From: CAYPZL01 sp964415045
Lineage (GTDB): Bacteria; Planctomycetota; Phycisphaerae; Sedimentisphaerales; Anaerobacaceae
Assembly: GCA_964415045.1 (NCBI GenBank)
Contig: CAYPZL010000163.1
Span: forward strand, 1 to 13,184
Reading direction: 5' to 3'
DNA length: 13,184 bases
The notes beneath the pieces are model-generated. The model saw nothing but the letters and a program-made list of their open reading frames with translations. It did not search any database and had not been told where the DNA came from. The translations under genes were made by a program, and so were the position numbers. Below, piece after piece: positions 7,901 through 13,184 of the stretch; positions within the stretch are counted from its first letter, which is position 1; each line of letters begins with the position of its first letter.

Positions 7901-8001
7901 CAACACCAGGTCTGCCCGCCGCTGGGCCGGAACCGCCCAACGGCCGGTCCGACGGAGAAGCGCAACCGAAAACCGAGAACCGTTGGGCAAAAAAGCGAAC
8001 C

Positions 8002-8030
8002 AAAGCCGTCTCATCCGAGACGGCTTTTTT
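8002..8030 (+). terminator. Rho-independent terminator of the pilM-type operon
   Basis: AAAGCCGTCTC and GAGACGGCTTT form a perfect 11-bp stem with a 4-nt ATCC loop; the right arm runs into TTTTTT (8025-8030). It lies about 100 nt after the stop at 7900 and closes the three-gene transcript. The gap 7901-8001 holds only GC-rich spacer and no gene. Confidence 0.9.
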
Positions 8031-8174
8031 CCTGCGCTCATCCCGGCACTGGAGAGGGTGAAAACGGCGTCCTTCCTCGAACGGACGCGCCCCTCAATGC
8101 CTCATGCAGCGTACCGACGTTGCGCTTGCCTTCCTCACGCACGAGTTGCGGAACACGGGAGAATTCTCGCAAAA

Positions 8175-8192
8175 ATACGTACTTGTACGTAT
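8175..8192. promoter_or_regulatory. Palindromic operator candidate upstream of the PEP-CTERM gene promoter
   Basis: ATACGTAC-TT-GTACGTAT is a perfect 18-bp palindrome with a 2-bp centre. Its right end touches the predicted -35 box, and its centre is about 43 nt before the predicted transcription start. That suits an activator next to RNA polymerase or a repressor covering the -35. No regulator gene is nearby. Confidence 0.5.
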
Positions 8193-8220
8193 AGACGTGT
8201 CGCGACCGTTGCTGTATACT
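8192..8220 (+). promoter_or_regulatory. Predicted sigma-70 promoter for the PEP-CTERM gene, with long leader
   Basis: TAGACG (8192-8197, 4 of 6 matches to the -35 consensus) and TATACT (8215-8220, 5 of 6 to the -10 consensus) are 17 nt apart. Start near 8227 would leave a leader of about 495 nt before the ATG at 8722. No better promoter was noticed closer to the gene, including no GG-N10-GC sigma-54 pattern. Confidence 0.45.
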
Positions 8221-8226
8221 ACGTTT

Positions 8227-8721
8227 GGAGTATGGGGGTATCTTGAGTGTTAGGGAGGAGAGTCACGTCGTTTTGACTTTCCGCAGAAGGACTGTTACGC
8301 GCACCACAGCGCTCGGCAGAAGGCAGTGCTGCTGAACGCCGATGCGGAAGAAACAACGCTGTCTTGCGCGTATGGTGACATTGATGTGTGAAACCGGCGC
8401 AGCGCTTGACGGACCAAAACGATGTTGAAACGGCAAACGGACAACGCGGCGCACGAACGAACGGTTGCGTGCTTGCTCTACGCGCCGCGACAATCGATGA
8501 ACAACTTCAAACCCATATCCATGACAGAACAGGCCGCGCCTCGGCTGGCACCGAAACGCGGCGTGTATGCGTGTGAAGCCGAAACCTGCGAATGGGCCCT
8601 GGCAACACCCGCAGGCCTCGGTGACTTCAAGGAAGGGAGGTGATGCAGGGACAAGACCGGACCAGTGGTGATCGCGTAACGACAATTCCTTATCAAGCAA
8701 AACAACAACGGAGGCAGGACG
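8227..8721 (+). other. Long gene-free leader region with predicted RNA stems
   Basis: No convincing gene lies in 8031-8721; the small open frames there have no ribosome site and unremarkable composition. The leader can fold. TTCCGCA (8279-8285) pairs with TGCGGAA (8343-8349), enclosing a hairpin of CAGCGCT (8307-8313) with AGTGCTG (8325-8331, one G-U pair). Further on, CGCGGCGC (8445-8452) pairs perfectly with GCGCCGCG (8482-8489). An orphan Shine-Dalgarno sequence GGAGGTGA (8636-8643) has no start codon at a usable distance. The true ribosome site GGAGG (8710-8714) is 7 nt before the ATG at 8722. I match no known riboswitch. Confidence 0.4.
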
Positions 8722-10017
8722 ATGAAACGACTAAGCGTAACAATCATGATAATGCTGGCCCTGGCCACAGTCGGCCAAGCCGCCACCGAAGAGGCGAAGC
8801 AGCAAGCCATCGATGACGGACTGGCGTGGCTGGCCAGCACACAACAAGGTGACGGCCGTTGGAACGATCCTGCGAACGGGTCGGCGGGCTATGTGGCGAC
8901 GACGGCGTCGGCTGCTCTGGCCTTCATCGAAGAGGGCTACAAACCGTACGATGGCAGCACTTACGGCACGGTCGTTGGCAAAGCAGTCGATTACCTGTTC
9001 GACTACGCGCGCGACTACCAAGTGTCACGTGTTGGAAGTGCGCCCGCCGGCACAGTTTACTGGGAAGCGGCCAATTTCGATCTCGGCAGAACAACGTACA
9101 CAACGGGATTGGTCGCGCCAGTGATATACGCGCTCGGCAAGAGCAACCCCGCTGCGACGATTTCGTCGACCAACCCCATCCTAAACGGAAAGTCCTACAA
9201 GCAGGTGATGCAAGGTGTTGTGGATTGGTTCACGTACGGTCAGAACCCCGATGGCGGCTGGCGCTATTATCCGAACTCTGGTGGTTCGGACAACTCCACC
9301 GCCCAGTGGGGCGCGCTGCCTTTCCTCTACGGCGAAGCGTGGGGCATTGCAACACCTGCGGGCGTCCAGACCGGGGACGCGACGACCTTGGGCTTGGAGC
9401 ATTGGACGAACGTCATTCAGCACCCCCAGGATGGGTCCTGGATGGCCGGTGGTTCGGGTTACAGCACGAACAGCAACTACGTCAATATGTCCAAGACCGG
9501 CGGCATGCTGCTCGAATTCGGCGTGCTGGACAAGCCGCTTAGCGACCTGGATGTCCAGTATGCGCTGGCCTTCATGAACCAACCGGGCATCTGGAACGCC
9601 GGGCCCAGCGGCACGTGGTACGGCAACTTCAACCACCCCTATGCCATGTGGGCGGTATACAAGGGCCTCGAGTACTACGGGCTGATGACAACAAATGCGG
9701 ATGGCATTCTGGTCGGCACGGGAATGTCAAGCGCGTCCCAAGTCACCATTGGGTTCGATGGCGGACCACAGTATCTCTCGGGCCCCGGCGACTGGTACTC
9801 CCAGTACTGCGATTACCTTGTCAACATCCAGGGTGGCACCGGGGCCTGGGGCGGCTACTCTTACTGGCGCGACGCTATGGCGACGGGTTGGTACATCAAC
9901 ATCCTGAACGCCACGGGGACCCCGCCCTCGGATATCATTCCCGCTCCCGGAGCCCTGCTCCTCGGTAGTCTGGGCATGGGCCTGGTCGGCTGGATGCGGA
10001 GACGTAAGACTCTGTAA
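8722..10017 (+). CDS. Secreted alpha/alpha-barrel (prenyltransferase/squalene-cyclase-repeat-like) protein with PEP-CTERM sorting tail
   Basis: The 431-residue protein starts with a Sec signal peptide (1-20, ending VGQA). Its body carries repeats of the kind 'helix, then QxxDGxW': GLAWLASTQQGDGRW (33-47), WFTYGQNPDGGWRYY (169-183), VIQHPQDGSWMAGG (231-244) and YLVNIQGGTGAWGG (365-378). These resemble the QW-type repeats of terpenoid-cyclase and prenyltransferase alpha/alpha toroids. I do not see the DxDD catalytic motif of squalene-hopene cyclases, so enzymatic activity is not supported and a binding or structural role is possible. The end, IPAPGALLLGSLG followed by a hydrophobic helix and RRRKTL (406-431), is a PEP-CTERM tail of the planctomycete PAPG variety, recognised by an exosortase. 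No exosortase is in the window. Start fixed by GGAGG at 8710-8714. Monocistronic. Confidence 0.8.
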   Translation: MKRLSVTIMIMLALATVGQAATEEAKQQAIDDGLAWLASTQQGDGRWNDPANGSAGYVATTASAALAFIEEGYKPYDGSTYGTVVGKAVDYLFDYARDYQVSRVGSAPAGTVYWEAANFDLGRTTYTTGLVAPVIYALGKSNPAATISSTNPILNGKSYKQVMQGVVDWFTYGQNPDGGWRYYPNSGGSDNSTAQWGALPFLYGEAWGIATPAGVQTGDATTLGLEHWTNVIQHPQDGSWMAGGSGYSTNSNYVNMSKTGGMLLEFGVLDKPLSDLDVQYALAFMNQPGIWNAGPSGTWYGNFNHPYAMWAVYKGLEYYGLMTTNADGILVGTGMSSASQVTIGFDGGPQYLSGPGDWYSQYCDYLVNIQGGTGAWGGYSYWRDAMATGWYINILNATGTPPSDIIPAPGALLLGSLGMGLVGWMRRRKTL

Positions 10018-10041
10018 GAGTATAGAAACCGTTTCATTACG

Positions 10042-10077
10042 AAGGGCTGCGAACGACGCATCGCAGCCCTTTGTTTT
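10042..10077 (+). terminator. Rho-independent terminator of the PEP-CTERM gene
   Basis: AAGGGCTGCGA (10042-10052) and TCGCAGCCCTT (10061-10071) form a perfect 11-bp stem with an 8-nt loop, followed by TGTTTTT. It begins 25 nt after the stop codon at 10017. Confidence 0.88.
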
Positions 10078-10213
10078 TGCGCGGGCCCGGCAATGTGTCG
10101 CGCCGCGGATTCAGGTCTGCCTTCACTTGCGCCGGCCGGGAATGTGGCCTCCGAACGGCATGTACGCGCAAACCCACAGCCCGGATTGTGCGCTCCGCTG
10201 TGCCGCGCTCAGA

Positions 10214-10247
10214 GCCTGCCCCGAGCGTGAGCGAAGGGTTGACAGGC
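10214..10247. repeat. Imperfect palindrome, REP-like; possibly end of the pseudopilin transcript
   Basis: GCCTG (10214-10218) pairs with CAGGC (10243-10247), and inner CCC (10220-10222) pairs with GGG (10236-10238), around a GAGC-GTGA-GCGA core. Short elements with this build are scattered between genes in many bacterial genomes. It lies 27 nt past the stop of the minus-strand pseudopilin, so it might also protect or end that mRNA, but no T run follows. The rest of 10078-10273 shows nothing else. Confidence 0.35.
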
Positions 10248-10273
10248 CGCCCGTGGATTCATCAGGATCGGTA

Positions 10274-11095
10274 TCAGAATGATTCCTTAAAGCCGGCCAT
10301 CCATCGGGGCCAGTCTTCGGGGGCTACGCCACCGGCTCTGGTCCAGGGGCCGCTGGTGTCGAACTTGCGGTGCCACTTGAGCTGCCAGAGCTGCTTGAGG
10401 GCGACCTTGCGGACGGACCAGTCGGCGAAGAGGCAGTACTGGGCGCTCCCGTGGCGGTTGACGCAAAGCCGCTGCATTTCGTGGCCGCTCATAATCGGCG
10501 TGCGGTCGCCCCACGGGGGTGGGTCGTCGGTGTGCCGGGGCCAGCCGTCCACCCACCAGCCCTCGGTGAAGACCGGGATGTTGTACGCGCCTTGCACCAG
10601 ATGCGTCCGCCAGTAGTTCTCCTTGGGCCCGCGTCCCCACAAGCTGTCCATATTGGCCGGCGGGTTGCACATCCAGCCGTTGGGAGCGTAGCTGCCCTCG
10701 TCTCCCCCGTGGGACTCGGGGACGCGCCAGGCATCGAAGGGGTTCGAGGCGATGGCCATGGCCGACAGGTTGGCGTTCGAGCGGTGCTTTTTGGCCGTGG
10801 GGCACAGCCACATCTTCTTGTCCTTGGACATCGGCCGCATGCACTCGCGCCACCAGTCGCCGTGGGCCACGTCCCTGCCGAAGCTCTGCAACAGGCCGCT
10901 GTAGAAATACCCGTTGTTTTCCTGCGTGTACATGGCGAAGATCAGGCCCCACTGGTGCAGGTTCGATTTGCAGCCTACGCCCCGCGCCTGTCGCCGGACC
11001 CGCTCCAACGCCGGCATCAGAATGGACATCAGCAAAGCGATGATGGCAATCACCACCAGAAGCTCGATAAGCGTGAACCCACTTCGTTTACGCAT
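10274..11095 (-). CDS. Type II secretion/type IV pilin-like pseudopilin, planctomycete H-X9-D type
   Basis: The protein begins MRKRSGFTLIELLVVIAII, a class III prepilin signal: a prepilin peptidase would cut after G6 and methylate F7, with the essential Glu at +5 (E11). The hydrophobic helix (about 8-28) is followed by PALERVRRQARGVGCKSNL, usual in planctomycete pseudopilins. The body is Trp-rich. Near the C-terminus is H-X9-D-W (H215, D225, W226; RHGSAQYCLFADWSVRKV), then KQLWQLKWHRKF and a GPWTRAGGV segment, which I recognise as typical of a large planctomycete pseudopilin group. I start at 11095: GGAGG (11109-11105) is 9 nt upstream, against only 3 nt for the ATG at 11101, and upstream ATGs add a non-conserved leader. 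Length is 273 residues. It is transcribed alone, away from the pilM-type operon, but could be one of the subunits such a machine assembles. Confidence 0.88.
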   Translation of the reverse strand: MRKRSGFTLIELLVVIAIIALLMSILMPALERVRRQARGVGCKSNLHQWGLIFAMYTQENNGYFYSGLLQSFGRDVAHGDWWRECMRPMSKDKKMWLCPTAKKHRSNANLSAMAIASNPFDAWRVPESHGGDEGSYAPNGWMCNPPANMDSLWGRGPKENYWRTHLVQGAYNIPVFTEGWWVDGWPRHTDDPPPWGDRTPIMSGHEMQRLCVNRHGSAQYCLFADWSVRKVALKQLWQLKWHRKFDTSGPWTRAGGVAPEDWPRWMAGFKESF

Positions 11096-11141
11096 GGCCA
11101 TACACCTCCAGGCCGAACTCGGCATCGGTTCGTTGCCTGAT

Positions 11142-11170
11142 ATTATACCAGCGACGCCCCCGGCGTGCAA
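11142..11170 (-). promoter_or_regulatory. Predicted promoter of the pseudopilin gene
   Basis: On the minus strand TTGCAC (11170-11165) is 17 nt from TATAAT (11147-11142). The -10 is also extended (TGGTATAAT), identical to the box in front of the pilM operon. Start near 11135 gives a leader of about 40 nt including the GGAGG. Confidence 0.6.
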
Positions 11171-11173
11171 ACC

Positions 11174-11195
11174 GTCTCTTCCGTTCACAAGAGAC
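11174..11195. promoter_or_regulatory. Inverted repeat just upstream of the pseudopilin promoter
   Basis: GTCTCTT (11174-11180) and AAGAGAC (11189-11195) are perfect 7-bp arms with an 8-bp centre, 4 bp beyond the -35 box at 11165-11170. It could be a regulator site or, on the minus strand, a hairpin after the Ig-like remnant that ends at 11219. No T run supports the second option. Confidence 0.3.
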
Positions 11196-11218
11196 CTGCA
11201 GGACCCGGAAACAGCCTG

Positions 11219-11485
11219 CTACGGAAGCCACGTCAAGTCTGGATGAGTGACCGAATCCAGCTCGAACCCAAAGAGAGGTTTTTTCTTGTCGGTGCTCGTT
11301 GTGAACACCACCTGGCCGTTCGAATCCGTCTCCACGCCGGCGGTAAAATCGTCGCTGAAATCATCGGTGAAATGGCCTTTGACCGTCGCCCCGGAAACGC
11401 GGGTGCTCAGGTTGTCCGTGACTGTTACGACCGCGAGGCTTGACTTTTGTAGTGTTTTTGGGGATTTCGACGGGCTTTTCATCAC
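11219..11485 (-). pseudogene. Orphan Ig-like domain, probable remnant of a secreted protein's C-terminus
   Basis: The 88-residue frame has a GTG at 11485 followed at once by ATG at 11482. It reads VVTVTDNLSTRVSGATVKGH, then ETDSNGQVVFTTST and FELDSVTHPDLTW. This is the pattern of an Ig-like beta-sandwich found in the C-terminal parts of secreted bacterial proteins (VTVxDxxxxPVSGATVxGxF, TDSxGQVxFT, VxxVTHxxLTY). There is no signal peptide, no ribosome binding site, and no room for the catalytic domain such proteins carry. The frame stops right after LTWLP, where relatives usually continue. I read it as a leftover fragment with an intact frame. A genuine small cytosolic protein is possible but less likely. 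Confidence 0.55.
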
Positions 11486-11489
11486 AAGG

Positions 11490-11510
11490 TGCGTGACTTT
11501 ATGTCACGCA
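11490..11510. promoter_or_regulatory. Palindromic operator candidate upstream of the phosphodiesterase gene
   Basis: TGCGTGAC-TTTAT-GTCACGCA has perfect 8-bp arms and a 5-bp centre. The GTGAC/GTCAC halves recall sites bound by CRP/FNR-family regulators, though not an exact match to any one consensus. It ends 4 bp before the predicted -35 (TTTACT, 11515-11520), its centre about 49 nt before the predicted start. Confidence 0.45.
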
Positions 11511-11514
11511 GGCG

Positions 11515-11542
11515 TTTACTTGCGGCGCCTTCATGCTACACT
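11515..11542 (+). promoter_or_regulatory. Predicted promoter of the YfcE-type phosphodiesterase
   Basis: TTTACT (11515-11520) and TACACT (11537-11542) are 16 nt apart and each match sigma-70 consensus at 4 of 6 positions. Start near 11549 leaves about 28 nt before the ATG at 11577, with AAGGAG at 11564-11569 as ribosome site. Confidence 0.4.
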
Positions 11543-11576
11543 GGGGCTGGTTTTTACCCGTTGAAGGAGTTGTCTG

Positions 11577-12071
11577 ATGCGGATTGGCATTATTTCGGAT
11601 ACGCACGATCATCATCGCAACGTGGCCCGCGCGATCGAGGTTTTCAATGAGCGCGGCGTTCAATACGTTTTGCACGCCGGCGACATGGTCGCGCCGTTTA
11701 CCGCCCGGGCCTTTGCGGGATTACACGAGGCCCGGTTCATCGCCGTTTTCGGCAACAACGAGGGCGAGAAGCTCTTTCTGAAATCGACCGTCGAGGATTT
11801 CGGAGGCGAGATTCACGAATACTGCTACAAGGGCGAACTGGCGGGCAAGCGGATTTACATGACCCACACGCACCACGCCATTGAAGAGGTGGCCCGCAGC
11901 CGGATGTACGACCTGGTCATCTACGGGCACACGCATCGACAGGACGTCCGGGAGGTGGGCGAAACCCTCATCATCAACCCGGGCGAAGCCACTGACTGGG
12001 TCACCGGCTCGGCCCGGGTGATGATTCTCGATCTGGCCGATATGAGTCACACCGCAGTGACTTTGGCCTGA
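11577..12071 (+). CDS. YfcE/MJ0936-family metallophosphoesterase (phosphodiesterase)
   Basis: A small cytosolic calcineurin-like phosphoesterase of 164 residues, the usual length for the YfcE/MJ0936 group, which hydrolyse model phosphodiesters with two bound metals; the natural substrate is unsettled. All metal motifs are visible: SDTHDH (D8, H10), HAGD (D36), GNNEGE (N60), a histidine cluster THTHH (H97, H99, H100), and GHTH (H118, H120), followed by the conserved NPGE (134-137). The cluster THTHH replaces the more usual THGH, so the metal-binding His is probably H97. Start at 11577 has AAGGAG 7 nt upstream. The gene converges on the sugar-isomerase-like gene with only 21 nt between the stops and no obvious terminator there, so the two transcripts may overlap at their 3' ends. 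Confidence 0.92.
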   Translation: MRIGIISDTHDHHRNVARAIEVFNERGVQYVLHAGDMVAPFTARAFAGLHEARFIAVFGNNEGEKLFLKSTVEDFGGEIHEYCYKGELAGKRIYMTHTHHAIEEVARSRMYDLVIYGHTHRQDVREVGETLIINPGEATDWVTGSARVMILDLADMSHTAVTLA

Positions 12072-12092
12072 TCCGTATCTTCGTGCGCCGCC

Positions 12093-12968
12093 CTACGCGC
12101 GCAGTTTCCTGTAGTTTTGCAACGAGAGTTCGACGCCTTTCAGCGGCGGGTAGGCGTCCTTCTCTTCCTCGATGATGTACCAGCGGGTGCCGCCGATGGT
12201 CTCGCAGAGAGTGAAGATCTCCTGCCAGGGCAGGTCGCCTTCGCCGATCAGGGCGTTCTTGTTGGTCTCGGAGTATTCCTTGAGGTGCACGGTGAGGGCG
12301 CGGCCGGGATATTTCTTGAGGTACTTCACGGGGTCGCCGCCGCCGCTCATGGCGTTGCCCGTGTCGAGCTGCATGGCGACTTCGGGCCGGGTGTTGTCGA
12401 AGAGGATTTCCCAGGGCACACCGCCGTCGATGGCGTGGAAGTCGTGAGCGTGACAGTGGTACCCGACGACCATGCCGTGCGGCGCGACCTTCACCGCCAG
12501 CTCGTTGAAGCGCATCGCGTGCGCGCGCCAGGCTCGTTTGGGGTCGCTGTCGTCGGGCTTGAGCCACGGGACGATCAGGTACTTGTTGCCCAGCGTCTGG
12601 TTGAACTCGATGGTGGCCGCGAGGTTGGCGTCCGAGAGCGTGTCCATCGCGGTATGCGTGCCGCAGCAGACCAGGCCGTTGTCGTCGAGCATCTTGCGCA
12701 GGTCTTCGGCCTTGTAGTCGTAGTAGCCCGCAAACTCGACGCCGTCATAGCCCATCTTCGCGACCTTCTCGATGGTGCCCGGCAGGTCCTTGGCGCAGTC
12801 GGCCCGGACCGAGTAGAGCTGCAAGCCCACGGGAATCTTCTTCGCTTTCTTGCCCGTTAGCTTATCCATGCAACCGGCTCCCATGACGCCGCCGGCCGCT
12901 ACGGCCGCCGCGGTCGTCGCTAAAAAATCTCGACGTGACAGATTCGATTTGGCCCGCTGTGCTTTCAT
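12093..12968 (-). CDS. Tat-exported sugar phosphate isomerase/epimerase-like TIM-barrel protein (xylose isomerase-like, AP endonuclease 2 family)
   Basis: Residues 10-33 form a twin-arginine signal (LSRRDFLATTAAAVAAGG) ending in GAGC. C33 could be lipidated, though G at -3 is not the ideal lipobox residue. The remainder is a xylose-isomerase-like TIM barrel: GLQLYSV (48-54), GYDGVEFAG (73-81), GTHTAMD (103-109), YHCHAHDF (170-177), QLDTGN (200-205), VHLKEYS (227-233), GEGDLPW (242-248) and IIEEE (265-269). Probable metal or catalytic residues are E78, H171 or H173, D202, H228 and E267-E269. Such exported family members are abundant in planctomycetes and are thought to act on sugars or polyols in the periplasm; the substrate cannot be read from the sequence. 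Start at 12968 is backed by GAGGTGA at 12981-12975. It is transcribed alone. Confidence 0.88.
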   Translation of the reverse strand: MKAQRAKSNLSRRDFLATTAAAVAAGGVMGAGCMDKLTGKKAKKIPVGLQLYSVRADCAKDLPGTIEKVAKMGYDGVEFAGYYDYKAEDLRKMLDDNGLVCCGTHTAMDTLSDANLAATIEFNQTLGNKYLIVPWLKPDDSDPKRAWRAHAMRFNELAVKVAPHGMVVGYHCHAHDFHAIDGGVPWEILFDNTRPEVAMQLDTGNAMSGGGDPVKYLKKYPGRALTVHLKEYSETNKNALIGEGDLPWQEIFTLCETIGGTRWYIIEEEKDAYPPLKGVELSLQNYRKLRA

Positions 12969-13027
12969 CTTCGTTCACCTCGTTTTCTTCCTTGGAAGGG
13001 TTGACATTGTGCACGGCTCCCTGCGCC

Positions 13028-13047
13028 GCAGACGCAGACAACGCAGA
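13028..13047. repeat. Short GCAGAC direct repeats in the leader of the sugar-isomerase-like gene
   Basis: Three GCAGAC units occur in a row, the first two adjacent and the third after a 3-nt gap. They lie at and just downstream of the predicted transcription start (about 13046, minus strand). They may be a regulator site or chance low complexity. Confidence 0.3.
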
Positions 13048-13052
13048 CCCGG

Positions 13053-13081
13053 ATTGTAGTGGCACCTCCCGTCCCGGTCAA
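13053..13081 (-). promoter_or_regulatory. Predicted sigma-70 promoter of the sugar-isomerase-like gene
   Basis: On the minus strand TTGACC (13081-13076, 5 of 6) and TACAAT (13058-13053, 5 of 6) are 17 nt apart, the best two-box promoter in the window. Start near 13046 gives a leader of about 77 nt to the ATG at 12968. Confidence 0.6.
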
Positions 13082-13172
13082 ATCCAAAAGCCCTCGTCTC
13101 TGCACCCCGCGCCGACAGGTGGCAGTATTCGTAATCCCATGAAAGGCTGCCTCCGGTCGAGTTCTCTGGTAT

Positions 13173-13180
13173 AAAGGAGG
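13173..13180 (+). promoter_or_regulatory. Ribosome binding site of a + strand gene beginning beyond the window
   Basis: AAAGGAGG stands 4 nt before the window end with no start codon yet, so a gene probably begins just past 13184. Its promoter would lie in 13082-13165, where I see no clear boxes. Confidence 0.5.
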
Positions 13181-13184
13181 ACAA

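Noticed and set aside
6599..8041. 480-codon minus-strand frame
   Set aside because: It starts inside or beyond the plus-strand terminator hairpin and mirrors the Arg/Gly-rich part of the third operon gene; judged a shadow.
7983..8246. 87-codon plus-strand frame after the operon
   Set aside because: It runs through the terminator hairpin at 8002-8030 and the promoter at 8192-8220, with no ribosome site or recognisable sequence.
8525..8620. Sigma-54 (GG-N10-GC) promoter close to the PEP-CTERM gene, suggested by TGGCAC and TGGCAA motifs
   Set aside because: The spacing from GG to GC is wrong in each case I checked, so no -24/-12 promoter is supported.
8422..8643. 73-codon frame in the leader of the PEP-CTERM gene, as a possible leader peptide
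   Set aside because: No ribosome site before any of its starts and no regulatory-looking composition. It ends at the orphan Shine-Dalgarno sequence, but no downstream start uses that sequence.
11096..11188. 31-residue N-terminal extension of the pseudopilin from an ATG at 11188
   Set aside because: The extension would span the predicted promoter and ribosome site and push the prepilin signal away from the N-terminus; GGAGG at 11109-11105 favours the ATG at 11095.
13167..13175. TGGTATAAA as an extended -10 promoter for the gene beyond the window
   Set aside because: Transcription would start within or after the AAAGGAGG at 13173-13180, removing the ribosome site from the mRNA; the two elements cannot both serve the same gene.
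12975..13184. 69-codon minus-strand frame at the window end
   Set aside because: It overlaps the well-matched promoter and leader of the sugar-isomerase-like gene and has no recognisable sequence.

Overview
The window looks like a GC-rich chromosomal segment of a Planctomycetota bacterium, most likely from the Phycisphaerae/Sedimentisphaerales side. This is inferred from four things seen together: a PEP-CTERM protein with a 'PAPG' type sorting tail, a type II secretion pseudopilin with a planctomycete-style C-terminus, a Tat-exported sugar-phosphate-isomerase-like protein, and a large, divergent PilM-based inner-membrane operon. No rRNA, tRNA, CRISPR array or intact transposon was seen.

Layout. 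1-46: two hairpins left from the upstream locus. 72-457 (+): decayed glycoside hydrolase family 5 gene; its signal peptide and mature domain are in different frames, and the whole catalytic middle is deleted in frame. 593-1969 (-): tRNA methylthiotransferase mtaB. 1971-2041: divergent, overlapping promoters for mtaB and the next operon. 2048-7900 (+): three co-directional membrane-protein genes, namely a PilM protein with a PilN-like continuation, a PilO-like single-pass protein, and a large single-pass protein with Arg/Gly-rich low-complexity regions. A strong terminator at 8002-8030 closes this operon. 8031-8721: no convincing gene, but a promoter with an overlapping palindrome and a roughly 495-nt leader with predicted stems. 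8722-10017 (+): secreted alpha/alpha-barrel-like PEP-CTERM protein, with its own terminator. 10274-11095 (-): pseudopilin. 11219-11485 (-): orphan Ig-like domain, probably a gene remnant. 11577-12071 (+): YfcE-type phosphodiesterase. 12093-12968 (-): Tat-exported xylose-isomerase-like TIM barrel. 13173-13180: ribosome binding site of a + strand gene that starts beyond the window.

How the parts fit. The 2048-7900 operon looks like the cytoplasm-to-periplasm alignment platform (PilM/PilN/PilO type) of a type IV pilus or type II secretion machine. The pseudopilin at 10274-11095 is the kind of substrate such a machine assembles, but the two loci are separately transcribed and no ATPase, prepilin peptidase, platform protein or secretin is visible. 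The rest is a mix of housekeeping (mtaB, yfcE) and envelope or carbohydrate-related genes, two of them decayed. The most interesting points are the PilM-PilN fusion with its unusual third partner, the structured leader of the PEP-CTERM gene, the in-frame gutted GH5 gene, and the possibly leaderless mtaB promoter arrangement.
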